The notes under the pieces: model-generated
Databases searched by the model: none
The model's input: only the letters and a program-made list of their open reading frames with translations
Told to the model about the DNA's origin: nothing
Part shown: positions 40,250 to 51,779 of the stretch, piece after piece
Numbering within the stretch: position 1 is the stretch's first letter
How the letters are laid out: each line of letters begins with the position of its first letter
Position numbers and translations under genes: made by a program
From: Bactericera cockerelli
Lineage: Eukaryota > Arthropoda > Insecta > Hemiptera > Triozidae
Assembly: GCA_024516035.1 (NCBI GenBank)
Contig: CM044957.1
Location: 17,567,224-17,631,223 of the forward strand
Length of the DNA: 64,000 nucleotides
Direction of reading: 5' to 3'

Positions 40250-40450
40250 AAATTAAAGGGTTGGGTGGAAGAGATTGCCACAGGCAATAAACCCCGCCCT
40301 TTATAGGTAGGACTTTAGCTTCTTTCTCTTTTTTGTTTCTTGTTTCTTTGCTTAATCTATTTAATTTTCCTTTTTAATTTCATTGTATTTTTACTGTATA
40401 TATTTTTGTTCTACCTAATATATAAAGCTTAGTTAATAAAATAAAGATTG
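40250..40450 (+). repeat. LINE 3' end, plus strand
   Basis: GGGTGGAAGAGATTGCCACA, GGCAATAAACCCCGCCCTTT, then a T-rich stretch and TTAATAAAATAAAG. The segment resembles the 3' ends of insect non-LTR retrotransposons of the Jockey/RTE style. It stands opposite the minus-strand copy at 39840-40010. Confidence 0.6.
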
Positions 40451-40589
40451 CTCCTCAGAATTGACCAGCCGTAACATAGTGAAACATAAAAAGCTAGAAG
40501 AATAATGCAGGATCAAAAATTTAAATAACGAGACATCCGATAATGTTTGAGATATGGTCATGATCGGTGGCGCAGAATTCAGGCCCGAA

Positions 40590-40832
40590 GCCATGCCTCC
40601 TTGTGCAAAAGTAGTTAGGAAAAATACATATAGGGTCATGCCTCCTTGTGTAAAGTAGGATTAGGAAAAATAAATATAGGGCCATGCCTCCTTGTGTAAA
40701 TTTAGGGTTAGGAAAAATAAATATATAGGGCCATGCCTCCTTGTGTAAGTAGGGTTAGGAAAAATAAATATAGGGCCATGCCTCCTTGTGTAAAGTAGGG
40801 TTAGGAAAAATAAACAATAGGGCCATGCCTCG
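40590..40832 (+). repeat. 46 bp minisatellite, about 5 units
   Basis: The unit is GCCATGCCTCCTTGTGTAAA-GTAGGGTTAGGAAAAATAAA-TATAGG. Units differ by single-base indels near GTAAA and TATA. Minus-strand open frames over it only translate the repeat. Confidence 0.85.
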
Positions 40833-41224
40833 GCCCGGAATTTGAGTGCAACCGTCATGAGTCAGGGAACTAGGGCTGAGGAGGAGAGAGGTGGGATCCT
40901 GGACCAAGTCATCAGACGGAAGGGTTAAGGAACAACCTGGTGTCCTGCAATGATTAATGTGTGCAGCATTACGTAACGATGATTGTTCCATTGCTCTCTG
41001 AATCAGTATTAGTGCTACCATTATGTACAGGGTGTCTGTCATACCTCTGTGACGGGTTGGTGCCATGGGAAGACGAGATTTTGTGTAGAGGAGTTGTTGC
41101 AATGATTGTCTACGTTGAATTTTCTCAATAGTCTCTGATCAGTTTAGTTAGTTCTTCAGTGTATTATGACTCTATAACCGTTTTGTTAGACTTGATAAAA
41201 CAATATCCTGGCCCACAAAACGAT

Positions 41225-41400
41225 TCGATGTAGGCCCACTGACTAGGCTTTGAACATCATGAGGACTTTCCGGCTTCTTTATTAATTTTAAACCCATTCA
41301 AAAACTGCCAGTTAGCTTCCAGGCTAATTAGGGTTCGTTGTTCTGAGGAGACATCCCCGAGCTTGTCATGTGGGGGAGTTGGGGGGGATCTATTTAACTA
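41225..41400 (+). repeat. Repeat family D, diverged copy
   Basis: CATCATGAGGACTTTCCGGC, TTAAACCCATTCAAAAACTG and CCAGTTAGCTTCCAGGC follow the word order of the 18905-19190 element at lower similarity. Confidence 0.4.
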
Positions 41401-41417
41401 CCAGTAAAGTCAAGTCT

Positions 41418-41611
41418 GGCTGGGGGAGTATAAAACGAGGGGTAACCAGCAGTCTGGCGGGGGACTATAATCAGGGAGTAACCAGCATTGGCTTGGTTCT
41501 GGGGGCCCTTGTCAATTATTAGCCTCCTTATAAAGACAGTGGTAGAAGTGCTGAGTCATTCCTCCCCCTGCGTCCTGGCTACCATCGTTCACGATGACGC
41601 CACCCTATGAT
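41418..41611 (+). repeat. Second copy of the repeat carrying the 38 bp unit
   Basis: Two degenerate 38 bp-type units (GTCTGGCTGGGGGAGTATAA and GTCTGGCGGGGGACTATAAT) are followed by the same end piece as at 15459-15580 (GGGGGCCCTTGTCAATTATT, ATCGTTCACGATGACGCC). The copy at 15155 has seven regular units, so the unit expanded after the copies separated. Confidence 0.75.
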
Positions 41612-42244
41612 GACATGAAAGTCTGAAGTTTTCTATATCTGAAATACTCATGAGTATAACTCATGTAATTAAACTCCCCCATTTTGTTTGGCTTTGGCTT
41701 GGATCTCTCTAACGTCATCTGTTTCCCCCCCAGAAACTTCCTTAACTTCCTTTTTAAGCAAGAGACACATTCCTGTTGAAGGATTCAGTGGATCCTGCGT
41801 CACCCTGAAAAACCAGGTTAAGGAGTTTGGTGTTCTTGAATTAGCTCAGGTCCCAGCATAAATTTTCTAATGTAGGTAATACATACTCCCGTGCTACAAA
41901 ACAGATAAGTACCCACTACCCACCTCACTTGTATATGTATCTCAGGTAAATGGAGAAAGATTTCCTTTTAGATCTGCACGGTAGTGGATAGCGAATTAAA
42001 CTCGCCTGTAATTTTGGCACCACCTTTGTATTGTTTCTGCTCGATTTTTTTCCTTGCGCGACATTCAAAGAGACACGCAATATCGCGATATCCCGACTGC
42101 AAGTCTGATGGCCCTCTGGATAGTGGGAGAATTGCGCGTTTACTTGGTCTCACATGAAGTTTACTGTGCGTTAATTATTGAACGGATGTGATATGAACTA
42201 GATATTGGATATGGTCTAGATCTCTATAAACGGATGGACAAAGG

Positions 42245-43310
42245 GCGGATGATACTAGGGTTAAATTATAAAACAGGATGACGGATGATACTAGGGTTAA
42301 ATTATAAAACAGGATGACGGATGATACTTAGGGTTAAATTATAAAACAGGAATGACGGATGATACTAGGGTTAAATTATAAAACAGATGACGGATGGATA
42401 CTAGGGTTAAATTATAAAACAGGATGACGGATGATACTAGGGTTAAATTATAAAACAGGATGACGGAATGATGCAGGGTTAAATTATAAAAACAGGATGA
42501 CGGATGATACTAGGGTTAAATTATAAAACAGGATGACGAATGATACTAGGGTTAAATTATAAAACAGGATGACGGATGATACTAGGGTTAAATTATAAAA
42601 ACAGATGACGGATGATACTAGGGTTAAATATTAAAACAGGATGACGGATGATACTAGGGTTAAATTATAAAACAGGATGACGGATGATACTAGGGTTAAA
42701 TTATAAAACAGGATGACGGATGATTACTAGGGTTTAAATATAAAACAGGATGACGGATGATACTAGGGTTAAATTATAAAACAGGATGACGGATGATACT
42801 AGGGTTTAAATTATAAAAACAGGATGACGGATGATACAAGGGTTAAATTATAAAACAGGGGATGACGGATGATACTAGGGTTAAATTATAAAACAGGATG
42901 ACGGATGATACTAGGGTTAAATTATAAAACAGGATGACGGATATACTAGGGTTAAATTATAAAACAGGATGACGGATGATACAGGGTTTAAATTATAAAA
43001 CAGGATGACGGATGATACTAGGGTTAAATTTATAAAACAGAGTGACGGATGATACTAGGGTTAAATTATAAAAACAGGATTGACGGATGATACTAGGGTT
43101 AAATTAATAAAACAGGATGACGGATGATACTAGGGTTAAATTATAAAAACAGGATGACGGATGATACTAGGGTTAAATTATAAAAACAGGATGACGGATG
43201 ATACTAGGGTTAAATTATAAAAACAGGATGACGGATGATACTAGGGTTTAAATTATAAAACAGGATGACGGATGATACTTGGGTTAAATTATAAAACAGG
43301 ATGACGATGA
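42245..43310 (+). repeat. 36 bp minisatellite, about 29 units
   Basis: The unit is GGATGATACTAGGGTTAAAT-TATAAAACAGGATGAC. Copies are very similar but carry many single-base insertions and deletions, often in the A run (AAAAC versus AAAAAC) or the GGTT. That pattern suggests residual long-read errors on a recently homogenised array. Confidence 0.9.
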
Positions 43311-44173
43311 CGTCCAGAAGCCCGGCCCACCTCTGGTGAAAGGGGATTTACTTCCATTTTGCTAGATAGGCATGTCTCATATGCAGGTACACCTGGTACA
43401 CTTATCTGAATTGGAGGTATGAACTAGGTTTTGAACGTTCAATAATTAATTCATAGTAATTATGTACTTGTATAATTTATTGTAGGTATAAATAAATTGT
43501 TTGCAAATGTGGACTTGGTTATTCCTAAAATTCTTAGGTCCTGATTATAAAACAGCACAGAGTGAGCTAGAGTGCTAATAGACTGTCCCTCAAGTCGAGC
43601 TAATATGTGCGCTATGATTATTTGAAACTTGAAGGAGGGACTGACTTATCATAATTCCGGGCCTTTTAAAAAACCCCTTTTTAAAACCTTTAAATAGGTA
43701 CATAACTTGTTATAAAAAATCGAAAAAAGTCAGGAATTAATAGCATTTATTGTATAGGTACCTAGTCCTTAAAGAAATGAAATGGACAAATGAAAGCAAT
43801 CAAGTTCTATTGTCAACACGTCTTCGTCTCCCCCCCAGGGTTGTGTGACATTCAACTCACCCGTGCATTACTTGATAATAATTAGGAGAGTTCTTAGTTT
43901 CCCTCGACGCTATCAGATAGATAATGCCGTCCATGACTTCATCATAAGTCTGACGTTTGTGTTTTCATTGTGCAGGCTACCTACAAGTCTCAGTCTAATT
44001 TTGGTTTCTCATGACCTCATCGCAATCTTGGAACTGTTTTTGTCTCCGATGCTGTCCGTGGCTTGGACATGACGCTCCACTCCCTCCTAAATCTACATCA
44101 CAATTAGCTATGTAAAATTTGTGTGTAATTATGGCCTCAAGCAATGTTTACATAACATTTGAACTCACCTTTT

Positions 44174-44445
44174 GCCAGCGTCGATGGCATGTTGAATACA
44201 CCGGTTCCCTTCAGAACACCGAAGTTAAGCGACATCCAGCGAGGTTAAGACTTGGATGGGTGACCATTCAAATTCTAATTCTCGTGACGCTGGCTTTTTT
44301 TCCCCGGCCCCACTCAGGCTGGGTGAGGTCAATGTGAGTAGCAGGTTTGTGAGTTTCCCTGCGAATGGAGGGTAAAACCCCCGTCGTGATATGACCATGG
44401 CAGTTGAAAGCGACGTTAAACCCCACTTAAAAAAAAAAAAAAAAA
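44174..44445 (+). mobile_element. 5S-derived SINE, full length with 13 bp target duplication
   Basis: The best copy in the window. Its 5S-like head at 44174-44290 contains TGTTGAATACACCGGTT, GAACACCGAAGTTAAGCGAC and GACTTGGATGGGTGACC. The shared domain and GATATGACCATGGCAGTTGA, GCGACGTTAAACCC and poly-A follow. GAACTCACCTTTT flanks it at 44161-44173 and 44446-44458. Confidence 0.9.
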
Positions 44446-44977
44446 GAACTCACCTTTTTCCATTGTTACATGGAACTTACTTTCCTGAACGCTCACAGCT
44501 CCTTTCTTTTGTGTTAGTGTAAAAGGTACCAGATTTCAACGAAAGGTTTTGTGAAGTAGATAGATAATATCTTTGGTTATGAGCATAACTTTGGTTCGGC
44601 AGCGAGAAATATTTGTTGCCCAAGGCGGACCCTTTCCTCTGCTTTCTCTTGAGAGAAATGTTTCCCTAATTTCTCACCGAACTGAAAAGATACCACGTGA
44701 AGTGATCGCTAGAACCTCGTGCTTCTCTCGTTTTATTACCTACTCAAGTCGAATAGTTGCCTGATAAGGGCCGCCCCGCCCAGAGCGGTTGTGATAAGAT
44801 TCCACTCGGGGTCAACTATGCACTTGTCTCGGTCCCTTGGCTTCTTGGAAACTTGAAACGGGTTACTACGAATCTTCATCGCTTCTTGCTCTTGTAGTCG
44901 GTTCGATCAATCACCAAACTAATAGACCACAAATAATTATTGACCATAGCTTTTGTACAGTAAGCGCCATGAATAGC

Positions 44978-45110
44978 ACTCGCTTGCCATGCGGAAGGTC
45001 CCGGGTTCGAATCCCCGCGCTGACAAACATTTCTATTCAAAATTTGGTGTAGAGTTGTTTGTAAGAGATATCTTCCGGTGCACTCAATGTTGACAAAAGT
45101 TGGACGCATA
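44978..45110 (+). repeat. tRNA-headed SINE fragment
   Basis: CTTGCCATGCGGAAGGTCCC and B box GGGTTCGAATCCC are followed by ATTCAAAATTTGGTGTAGAG, as at 13204-13345. The upstream half of the tRNA-like region is not recognisable. Confidence 0.55.
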
Positions 45111-45167
45111 AATTTGTTCAATTTGAGATAGCTAAGGTTCCCTCTATGTTATATACATGATCTCAGT

Positions 45168-45415
45168 GGCACTACCTGATCTGTTGTGGTACCAGTGTTG
45201 TCACACGTACATTGGCACTACCTGATGTCTTGTGGTACCAGTGTTTGCCACACTACATTGGCACAAACCTGATGTCTTTTGGTACCATGGTTTGCCACAT
45301 GTACATTGGCATTACCTGGTGTCTTTTGGTACCAGTGTTGCCAAATGTACATTGGAAACAAACCTGTGTCTTGTGGTACCAGTGTTGCCACATGTACATT
45401 GGTACTACCTGTCTA
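45168..45415 (+). repeat. 46 bp minisatellite, 5.3 units
   Basis: The unit is TGGCACTACCTGATGTCTTG-TGGTACCAGTGTTGCCACAT-GTACAT, with five units and a partial sixth. Indels shift the frame between units. Confidence 0.85.
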
Positions 45416-45644
45416 AAAACCACTGAGGTCTATTGAGCCAGCAGGACTCAGAGAGTCTTCTTGTTCAGGGTGCTCCGAAAGCAAGTTATTATAGAACTTG
45501 CAAGTAATTTTAGCGAAAATGTGATGCAAAGTGAAATACATTGAAGTAAACAAATATAAGAGTATACCTACACTTGCTATCCTGGAGACCCCTGGTACAT
45601 ATGCATATCCCCGAGGAGCGATGTCAGTAGAGAGTACCACGAGT

Positions 45645-46690
45645 AGTGCACCATGGGAGTAGGTCACCTTGAGTAGACCAAGCAAGTAGGTCACTCAACA
45701 TGAGTACAACCATGGGAGTAGGTCACTCAACTTGAGTACACTATGGGAGTAGGTCACTCAACATGAGTAAAACCATGGGAGTAGGTCACTCAACTTGAGT
45801 ACACCATGGGAGTAGGTCATCAACATGAGTACACCATGAGAGTAGGTCACTTAACTTGAGTAGACCATGGGAATAGGTCACTTAAATTGAGTACACCATG
45901 GGGGGTAGGTCCACTTAACTTGAGTACACCATGGGAGTAGGTCACTCAACTTGAGTAAACCATGGGGAGTAGGTCACTCAACTTGAGTAGACCATGAGAG
46001 TAGGTCACTCAACTTGAGTACAACAGGAGTAGGTCACTCAACTTGAGTAAACCATGGGAGTGGGGTCACTCAACTTGAGTAGACCAAGAAGTAGGTCACT
46101 CAACTTGAGTACAACCATGGGAGTAGGCCCACTCAACTTGAGTACACCATGGGAGTAGGTCACTCAACATGAGTACACCATGAGAGTAGGTCACTTAACT
46201 GAGTAGACCATGGGAAATAGGTCACTTAAATTGAGTACACCATGGGAGTAGGTCACTTAACTTGAGTACACCATGGGAGTAGGTCACTCAACTTCAGTAG
46301 ACCATGAGAGTAGGTCACTCAACTTGAGTACACCATGGGAGTAGGTCACTTAACTTGAGTACACCATGGGAGTAGGTCACTCAACTTGAGTAAACCATGG
46401 GGGTAGGTCACTCAACTTGAGTACACCATGAGAGTAGGTCACTCAACTTGAGTACACCATGGGAGTAGGTCACTCAACTTGAGTACACCATGAGAGTAGG
46501 TCACTCAAATTGAGTGCACCATGAGAGTATGTCACTCAACTTGAGTACACCATGAGAGTAGGTCACTCAACATGAGTACACCAATGGGAGTAGGTCACTC
46601 AACTTGAGTACACTATGGGAGTAGGTCACTCAACTTGAGTAGACCATGAGAGTAGGTCACTCAACTTGAGTAGACCATGGGAGAAGGTCT
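45645..46690 (+). repeat. 31 bp minisatellite, about 33 units
   Basis: The unit is GAGTACACCATGGGAGTAGG-TCACTCAACTT. Unit variants (ACACC/AGACC/AAACC; GGGAG/GAGAG; CAACTT/TAACTT/CAACAT) alternate, and blocks of several units recur in the same order (compare about 45810-45960 with 46140-46290), showing block duplication. Confidence 0.9.
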
Positions 46691-48059
46691 CTTTGACCAA
46701 ATGGTCTGGGGCACTGTCGAATTAAGGTAGATTATAATTATGAAAAATGATTAAGATTTTAAACAATGTTTGTTATGTATTTTTTACTTAAAAGACGATG
46801 GTAGTCCAAGTACCTTTGGCAAAGCCATTTAGAATTATACGAGGGGCGCCAGATCCTTGGTTTGATCCTGTATAGAATGTTATGACGGAGTTTCTTGCAC
46901 ATTATACTGGGACCTGGTTTCTTGGAAATGAACAGAATATAGAGATACACGTTGCTATAGGAGTATAGGGTATAGGCCCTACAGGGTCTTGCTTCTGTCT
47001 TGACGCGGCTATGCTTAACTTTATTTATGTCCGTGAACCTAGCCGACTCTATCATGTCAAATTGTTTGTATAAGTTGAAGCGGACTTTTATAGGTTCGTT
47101 AAATCTATTGGAATATGCCTTTTGAAGGTCTGAGTTTTTTCCTTTTTAAAGGTTTATGTAGTGTTAGTAAACTACATATTTACACAATTTTGATAAACAC
47201 AGAGAGAAGAAATAATAGGTAGGAACTAGGTACTTTCCTACCTATCATGCTCCAAATTTCAAATTCATCGGTTCTGTAAGTATTGAGCATGATAAATAGT
47301 ATATCAATTGATTAGATGTACGGGTGAACCTCGATCTAAACAATTCTTGCCCCAAAGAATTGGTCTGGCCATTCAGAAATGTATAAGTATAAGTATTTAA
47401 ATATAAGTAGTGCTTTATTTAGACTGTCAGCGCAAGACAGGTAGTCCCATTATGCCAACAGTTTAACAAAGCACCTCTTTATTTATTTGAGATAAATACA
47501 ATAAAAAATACAATGTAATGCTGCATGTATCCTTGGGTCGGATACCAAAAGGTCATGGAATGAAGGAAGTTTTTTATTTATAAATAACAAATATACCAAT
47601 CAGTTTTTGAAAAAAAAAAAATGTGTGAGCAATGTCAGAAGTAAGACCATGATAGTAAGGGCACGCGTAGGTCTTCCCGTTGCACCCTGTGGCAGGACAA
47701 ACCACTCTGTTTGTTTCTCTCTCAAATCCACCTGTATTTCAATATGGAGACTCGAGTTGGTATTCATCATCCTCCTTTATTTATAGCTACCAAGCTACCT
47801 ACTACCCAGTGATTCCTGGAACTCCAAGGATCTGTTATACCCTTCCTTCTTATCTTACTGAGTGCTTGGTTATCAGTTAGGTACCCCTTGTGTTCTCTAA
47901 ATATCCTTTGAATAGGAGAAATTTGCAAAGGATTTTGTAGGTTTATGTACACTTGGAAATGAAAACCCAATTCACTGATGTCAACTACCTATACTTCTCT
48001 TGTGAGGTAATGTACACTGATAGTAATGGTGGCTAATGATTGATAATCCTAACAGTAAT

Positions 48060-48091
48060 ATAGATTACCTAATTAGAAAATTAGGTAATCT
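48060..48091. other. Short hairpin
   Basis: AGATTACCTAATT and AATTAGGTAATCT form a perfect 13 bp stem with a 4-6 base loop in AT-rich DNA. Confidence 0.55.
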
Positions 48092-51000
48092 TTCTAATTA
48101 GTTCAGGGCGCCATTATTATCTGACCAACTTACCAGATTCCCCCCAAAGTGAAAATTTCATAGTGTGACACTTATTTTGTCGTCTTATTAAACTTCTATA
48201 TTAATCTACTAATTATTGTTGTTGTGGTCTAACAGTGACTTTTACATGTAACAAATCTCGAGCTAGGGGCTCTTACCATAAGAGGGTTTATCCAGTGGCT
48301 CTGCTGTGTATTATCTAGTGGCGCTTACAAGAAAACATTATTTCTAACAAATCAACCAATCCTACTGAGCTTAGCAAAACCTCTCTCCATAGTGGTTATT
48401 CATCATTACTTACCTACATAACAGAGGATAGGGTCCTGGTGCATAGCATAATTTAGACCCCTCACCCCTTTGAAGATAATGGTCGCAGCTGGTCCAGCAC
48501 CGACCATTTTGGTCAAGTCCTATGCTGGGCACTTGATGTAAGTTAAGCTGTTAATGTACTCTTTATCATAGAACATTTATAACGTAGCATTGTGCTGGTG
48601 GATTACTGTTCAACGTTCTCGTTATGGTAAAAATTCATCAGAGTATCGCGAGTATAGATCCGATAATCCTAGCTACACTAGCGGGCTACTTGGAAGATAT
48701 GCTAGACTTACTACACCAGAGTTGTGTTTCCATCTAGCATGGTATACTTTTTCCTTGTGAAGTTTGTATGGGTATCATAGAATCAAGTATGTTCATGTTT
48801 TCATTGCAAATTGGAAAAGGGATCTGTTTAAAATTATACTTTGAGTTGGGGACATATCGCCCTTATGTACAGAAATACAGCCTAATATTTTTACATTAAG
48901 TTTTGAGTAAATGGAAAAACTTAACTTAAATGAAAAACTATTTTCATGTTTAAAACTATAAAAACAAAGTGTCCATTGATGTAAATTTATCACGAAAAAA
49001 AGCTGATCTTCTTAAAATATGATCTGAAGAAAGAGTATTGTCGTCCCAGCATGGTGAGTCTAGCTCTTGTATGAACAGATGCCTCGTGTTGTCTCCTTTG
49101 GTTCGGAACAGTATAGGTCCCCGCTGTATTCCTTACGTTCTAGCCTACATTAGGAGTATCATGCGTCCGAAGTGAGTAGCGAACTTGTGATGTTCATCTG
49201 ATGAGAATCAGACAGATTTTCCTTGTCGTGGGCGAAGCGGAACCAATGGGTTAGTGAAAACCTTTCTTCTCTTCTCTGGATCGTCCTGCAGTGTCCTTCA
49301 CTTGCTGATGATCAATATCAGCAGGGCTCATTGTTGTAGTTATAGCAGGACTGCTACTGAATAGTCCAGTGGTACCGATGCTAAGGAGCCAGGCAGGAGA
49401 TCCCGGTTTAAATATTTAAAGTTAATCAGAAAAAAACAGCAGGTTTAATTTGTTTGTTTAATGGCTTCATATGAAATTCAAGCAATTCTTGCAGGTTTTA
49501 GTAGGTGCTTAGAGAGATACATTCAAAAAAATGAATTTTCAAGACATTTTTTATAATTTTATTTTGAATTAAATCCTACATCAGTTTTTTCATTACCACT
49601 ACTGTTGGTGCACAGAATGTACAGGAAACGAGCACAGTTTGCAGTTTAAAGAAAGCACTGCTAGTTGAGGAATTGGAAATGTAGTTTCAATATTTGTTTT
49701 CTTTTCCAAAACGACTTCTTAAACAACTTGAACCCTATTCACTGAATTCACATCAAAGGCCCCCATCCTCCTGCGTCCTCAGTACCATGGAAGTGCGGAA
49801 ACCATCATTCAATTAGTAATAATTAACAAGGTAGCGCAAGTCCATCTGAAGTGAAGTATCAGGTCATTAAGTTTAGAAAGTATACCCAAGACGTAACGTT
49901 CGCTATTGAGGTTTTTTAACTCGTTGCAATGGGGTAATCCAATTGACTCAGATATCGAGATAATAATAATAATTAACTCTTAATGTATGATATCTAGCCG
50001 ATAATCAACATTAACGATAGGCTCTGGTCTGTGTGCATACGAGCAAAACCCCTATGGTTTGATGGTTTTGACAGAACGGTGTGTCAGGTTTCGATTCTCT
50101 TTTTGTTTGAAGCTTTCTGTTCAATTCTGTGATTTTATAAAAGTAAAATAAAATACAAAGCTTATTATTGTAGAAATCTAGTTCATAAAAATACAAACTC
50201 AACAGTGAATACGAATAGTTAATCCCAATTGGTCCTTAAGGGTCCATTTTCTGATTTTCAGTATCGATCATTACCTGAGCTTAAAGCACTGTGAGATCCA
50301 AACCAACAAAAATTATAGAGATGACTCCTGATGTAATTTTCCCATGTAAATGTTGTACACTACAAACAATTGGGACTTGCAAGTCCTGTTTGGTCAGTGT
50401 CCCGTGTCTAATAACTACTCCAGTCAACTAAGATGAATTTCTATGGCTTGAACTCGAGCACCCCTCGTGGACGTGTTGAGCGACGAAACGAGTGTAGACA
50501 AAGGTAGAAGTCAACCTTTAGAATGTTTGAGGAATTCTCACCTTGGAATCGGGGACACTGCCGCCCTATGACTGTCCTCCGACATTTCCCATGCTCTCAT
50601 CTGCTTGACTTAATGTCCTGACCTATTGTTCATAACCCTCTGCAAAGTTCATAGTCTCGTCGTAACCACAACCTAATGAGTAATAGGTCGAGATGTGGCG
50701 ATGGTGTTTTGTTTCTCAATAATTTTATTTTTACACCTGCCCATTGATTTCTTTTCGTCCTTTGGTCGACATCGGCTGTCTACTGTTTAGAGCCATTCAA
50801 GCAATAATTGATGCAAATAAAATACAAAATATGATTTTAGTGGTGATGAAAGTGCTGTAGGTAAACTCATGGAGCAATACACGAAGTGACATTACTAAAA
50901 TTATCCATTTCTTGGGACTTGAACCTGTGATCTCCAAGTTCATTCCGATGCCGTACCGATCGATAGAAATAATATGCGAGGTCGGGACAGCAAAGTTTCG

Positions 51001-51249
51001 GGCGACCTTCCACATTATATCCTATGGAGTCTACACTTTACCTTCAGAAAGTCTGTCGGTTTAATTTTGCCCTCCTTCATTCAAAATGGTTCCTTTGAGC
51101 TGAATTTTGTTTTTATATATAAAAAAAATAGTCGTTTTTGCTCTATTGTTCAAGAACAGTGAACACGGTGATCTTTTGTATGAGACGGTGTAACACCCAG
51201 TCGCACAATTTTTTTTCTCATGTTTAACATTGTCTCACTGTTATACCTA

Positions 51250-51779
51250 TCCCCCAAAAATACACTTCGTGTGCAAAAGAACGCCAAGAAAAATTAGAAT
51301 CCTTCAAATATAATTAATTACCTTAAAATATTTTCTAAAAAGGAACTGATATCAAATGAATGCCAAGTTTCTCCTAAACTGAAATCATTTGCCCAGAAAG
51401 AAGTCTCAAGCACAGAAATCAAACTGAGGATTGGACATGACATTTCCCATTAATCTACGATTTTACCAAGCTAAAAGTTAACATTAAAAATCTTGGCAAG
51501 TTTCAAAAATTAAAAAATGCTTTCAACTTGCCAAGATTTTTTAATGTTAACTTTTAGCGTTGGTAAAATCGTAGATTAATGGGAAATGTCATGTCCAATC
51601 CTCAGTTTGATTTCTGTGCTTGAGACTTCTTTTCTGGGCAAATGATTTCCAGTTTAGGAGAACTTGGCATTCATTTGATATCAGTTTCCTTTTTAGAAAT
51701 ATTTTAAGGTAATTAATTATATTTGAAGGATTCTAATTTTTCTTGGCGTCTTTTGCACACGAAGTGTATTTTTGGGGGA
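51250..51779. mobile_element. 530 bp foldback MITE with TA target duplication
   Basis: From TCCCCCAAAAATACACTTCG at 51250 the sequence returns as its reverse complement ending at 51779, with arms of about 250 bp, few mismatches or indels, and a spacer of about 30 bp near 51505-51530. TA stands at 51248-51249 and 51780-51781. The TA duplication suggests a Tc1/mariner-type origin. No coding capacity remains. Confidence 0.8.

Noticed and set aside
42245..43310. CRISPR-like repeat array
   Set aside because: Units are tandem without unique spacers, in an animal genome; this is a minisatellite.
44174..44290. 5S rRNA gene
   Set aside because: The 5S-like head runs directly into a SINE body with poly-A and a target duplication; the 5S part carries changes and is not an array.
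45212..45436. Open frames through the 45.2 kb minisatellite
   Set aside because: They translate the 46 bp repeat only.
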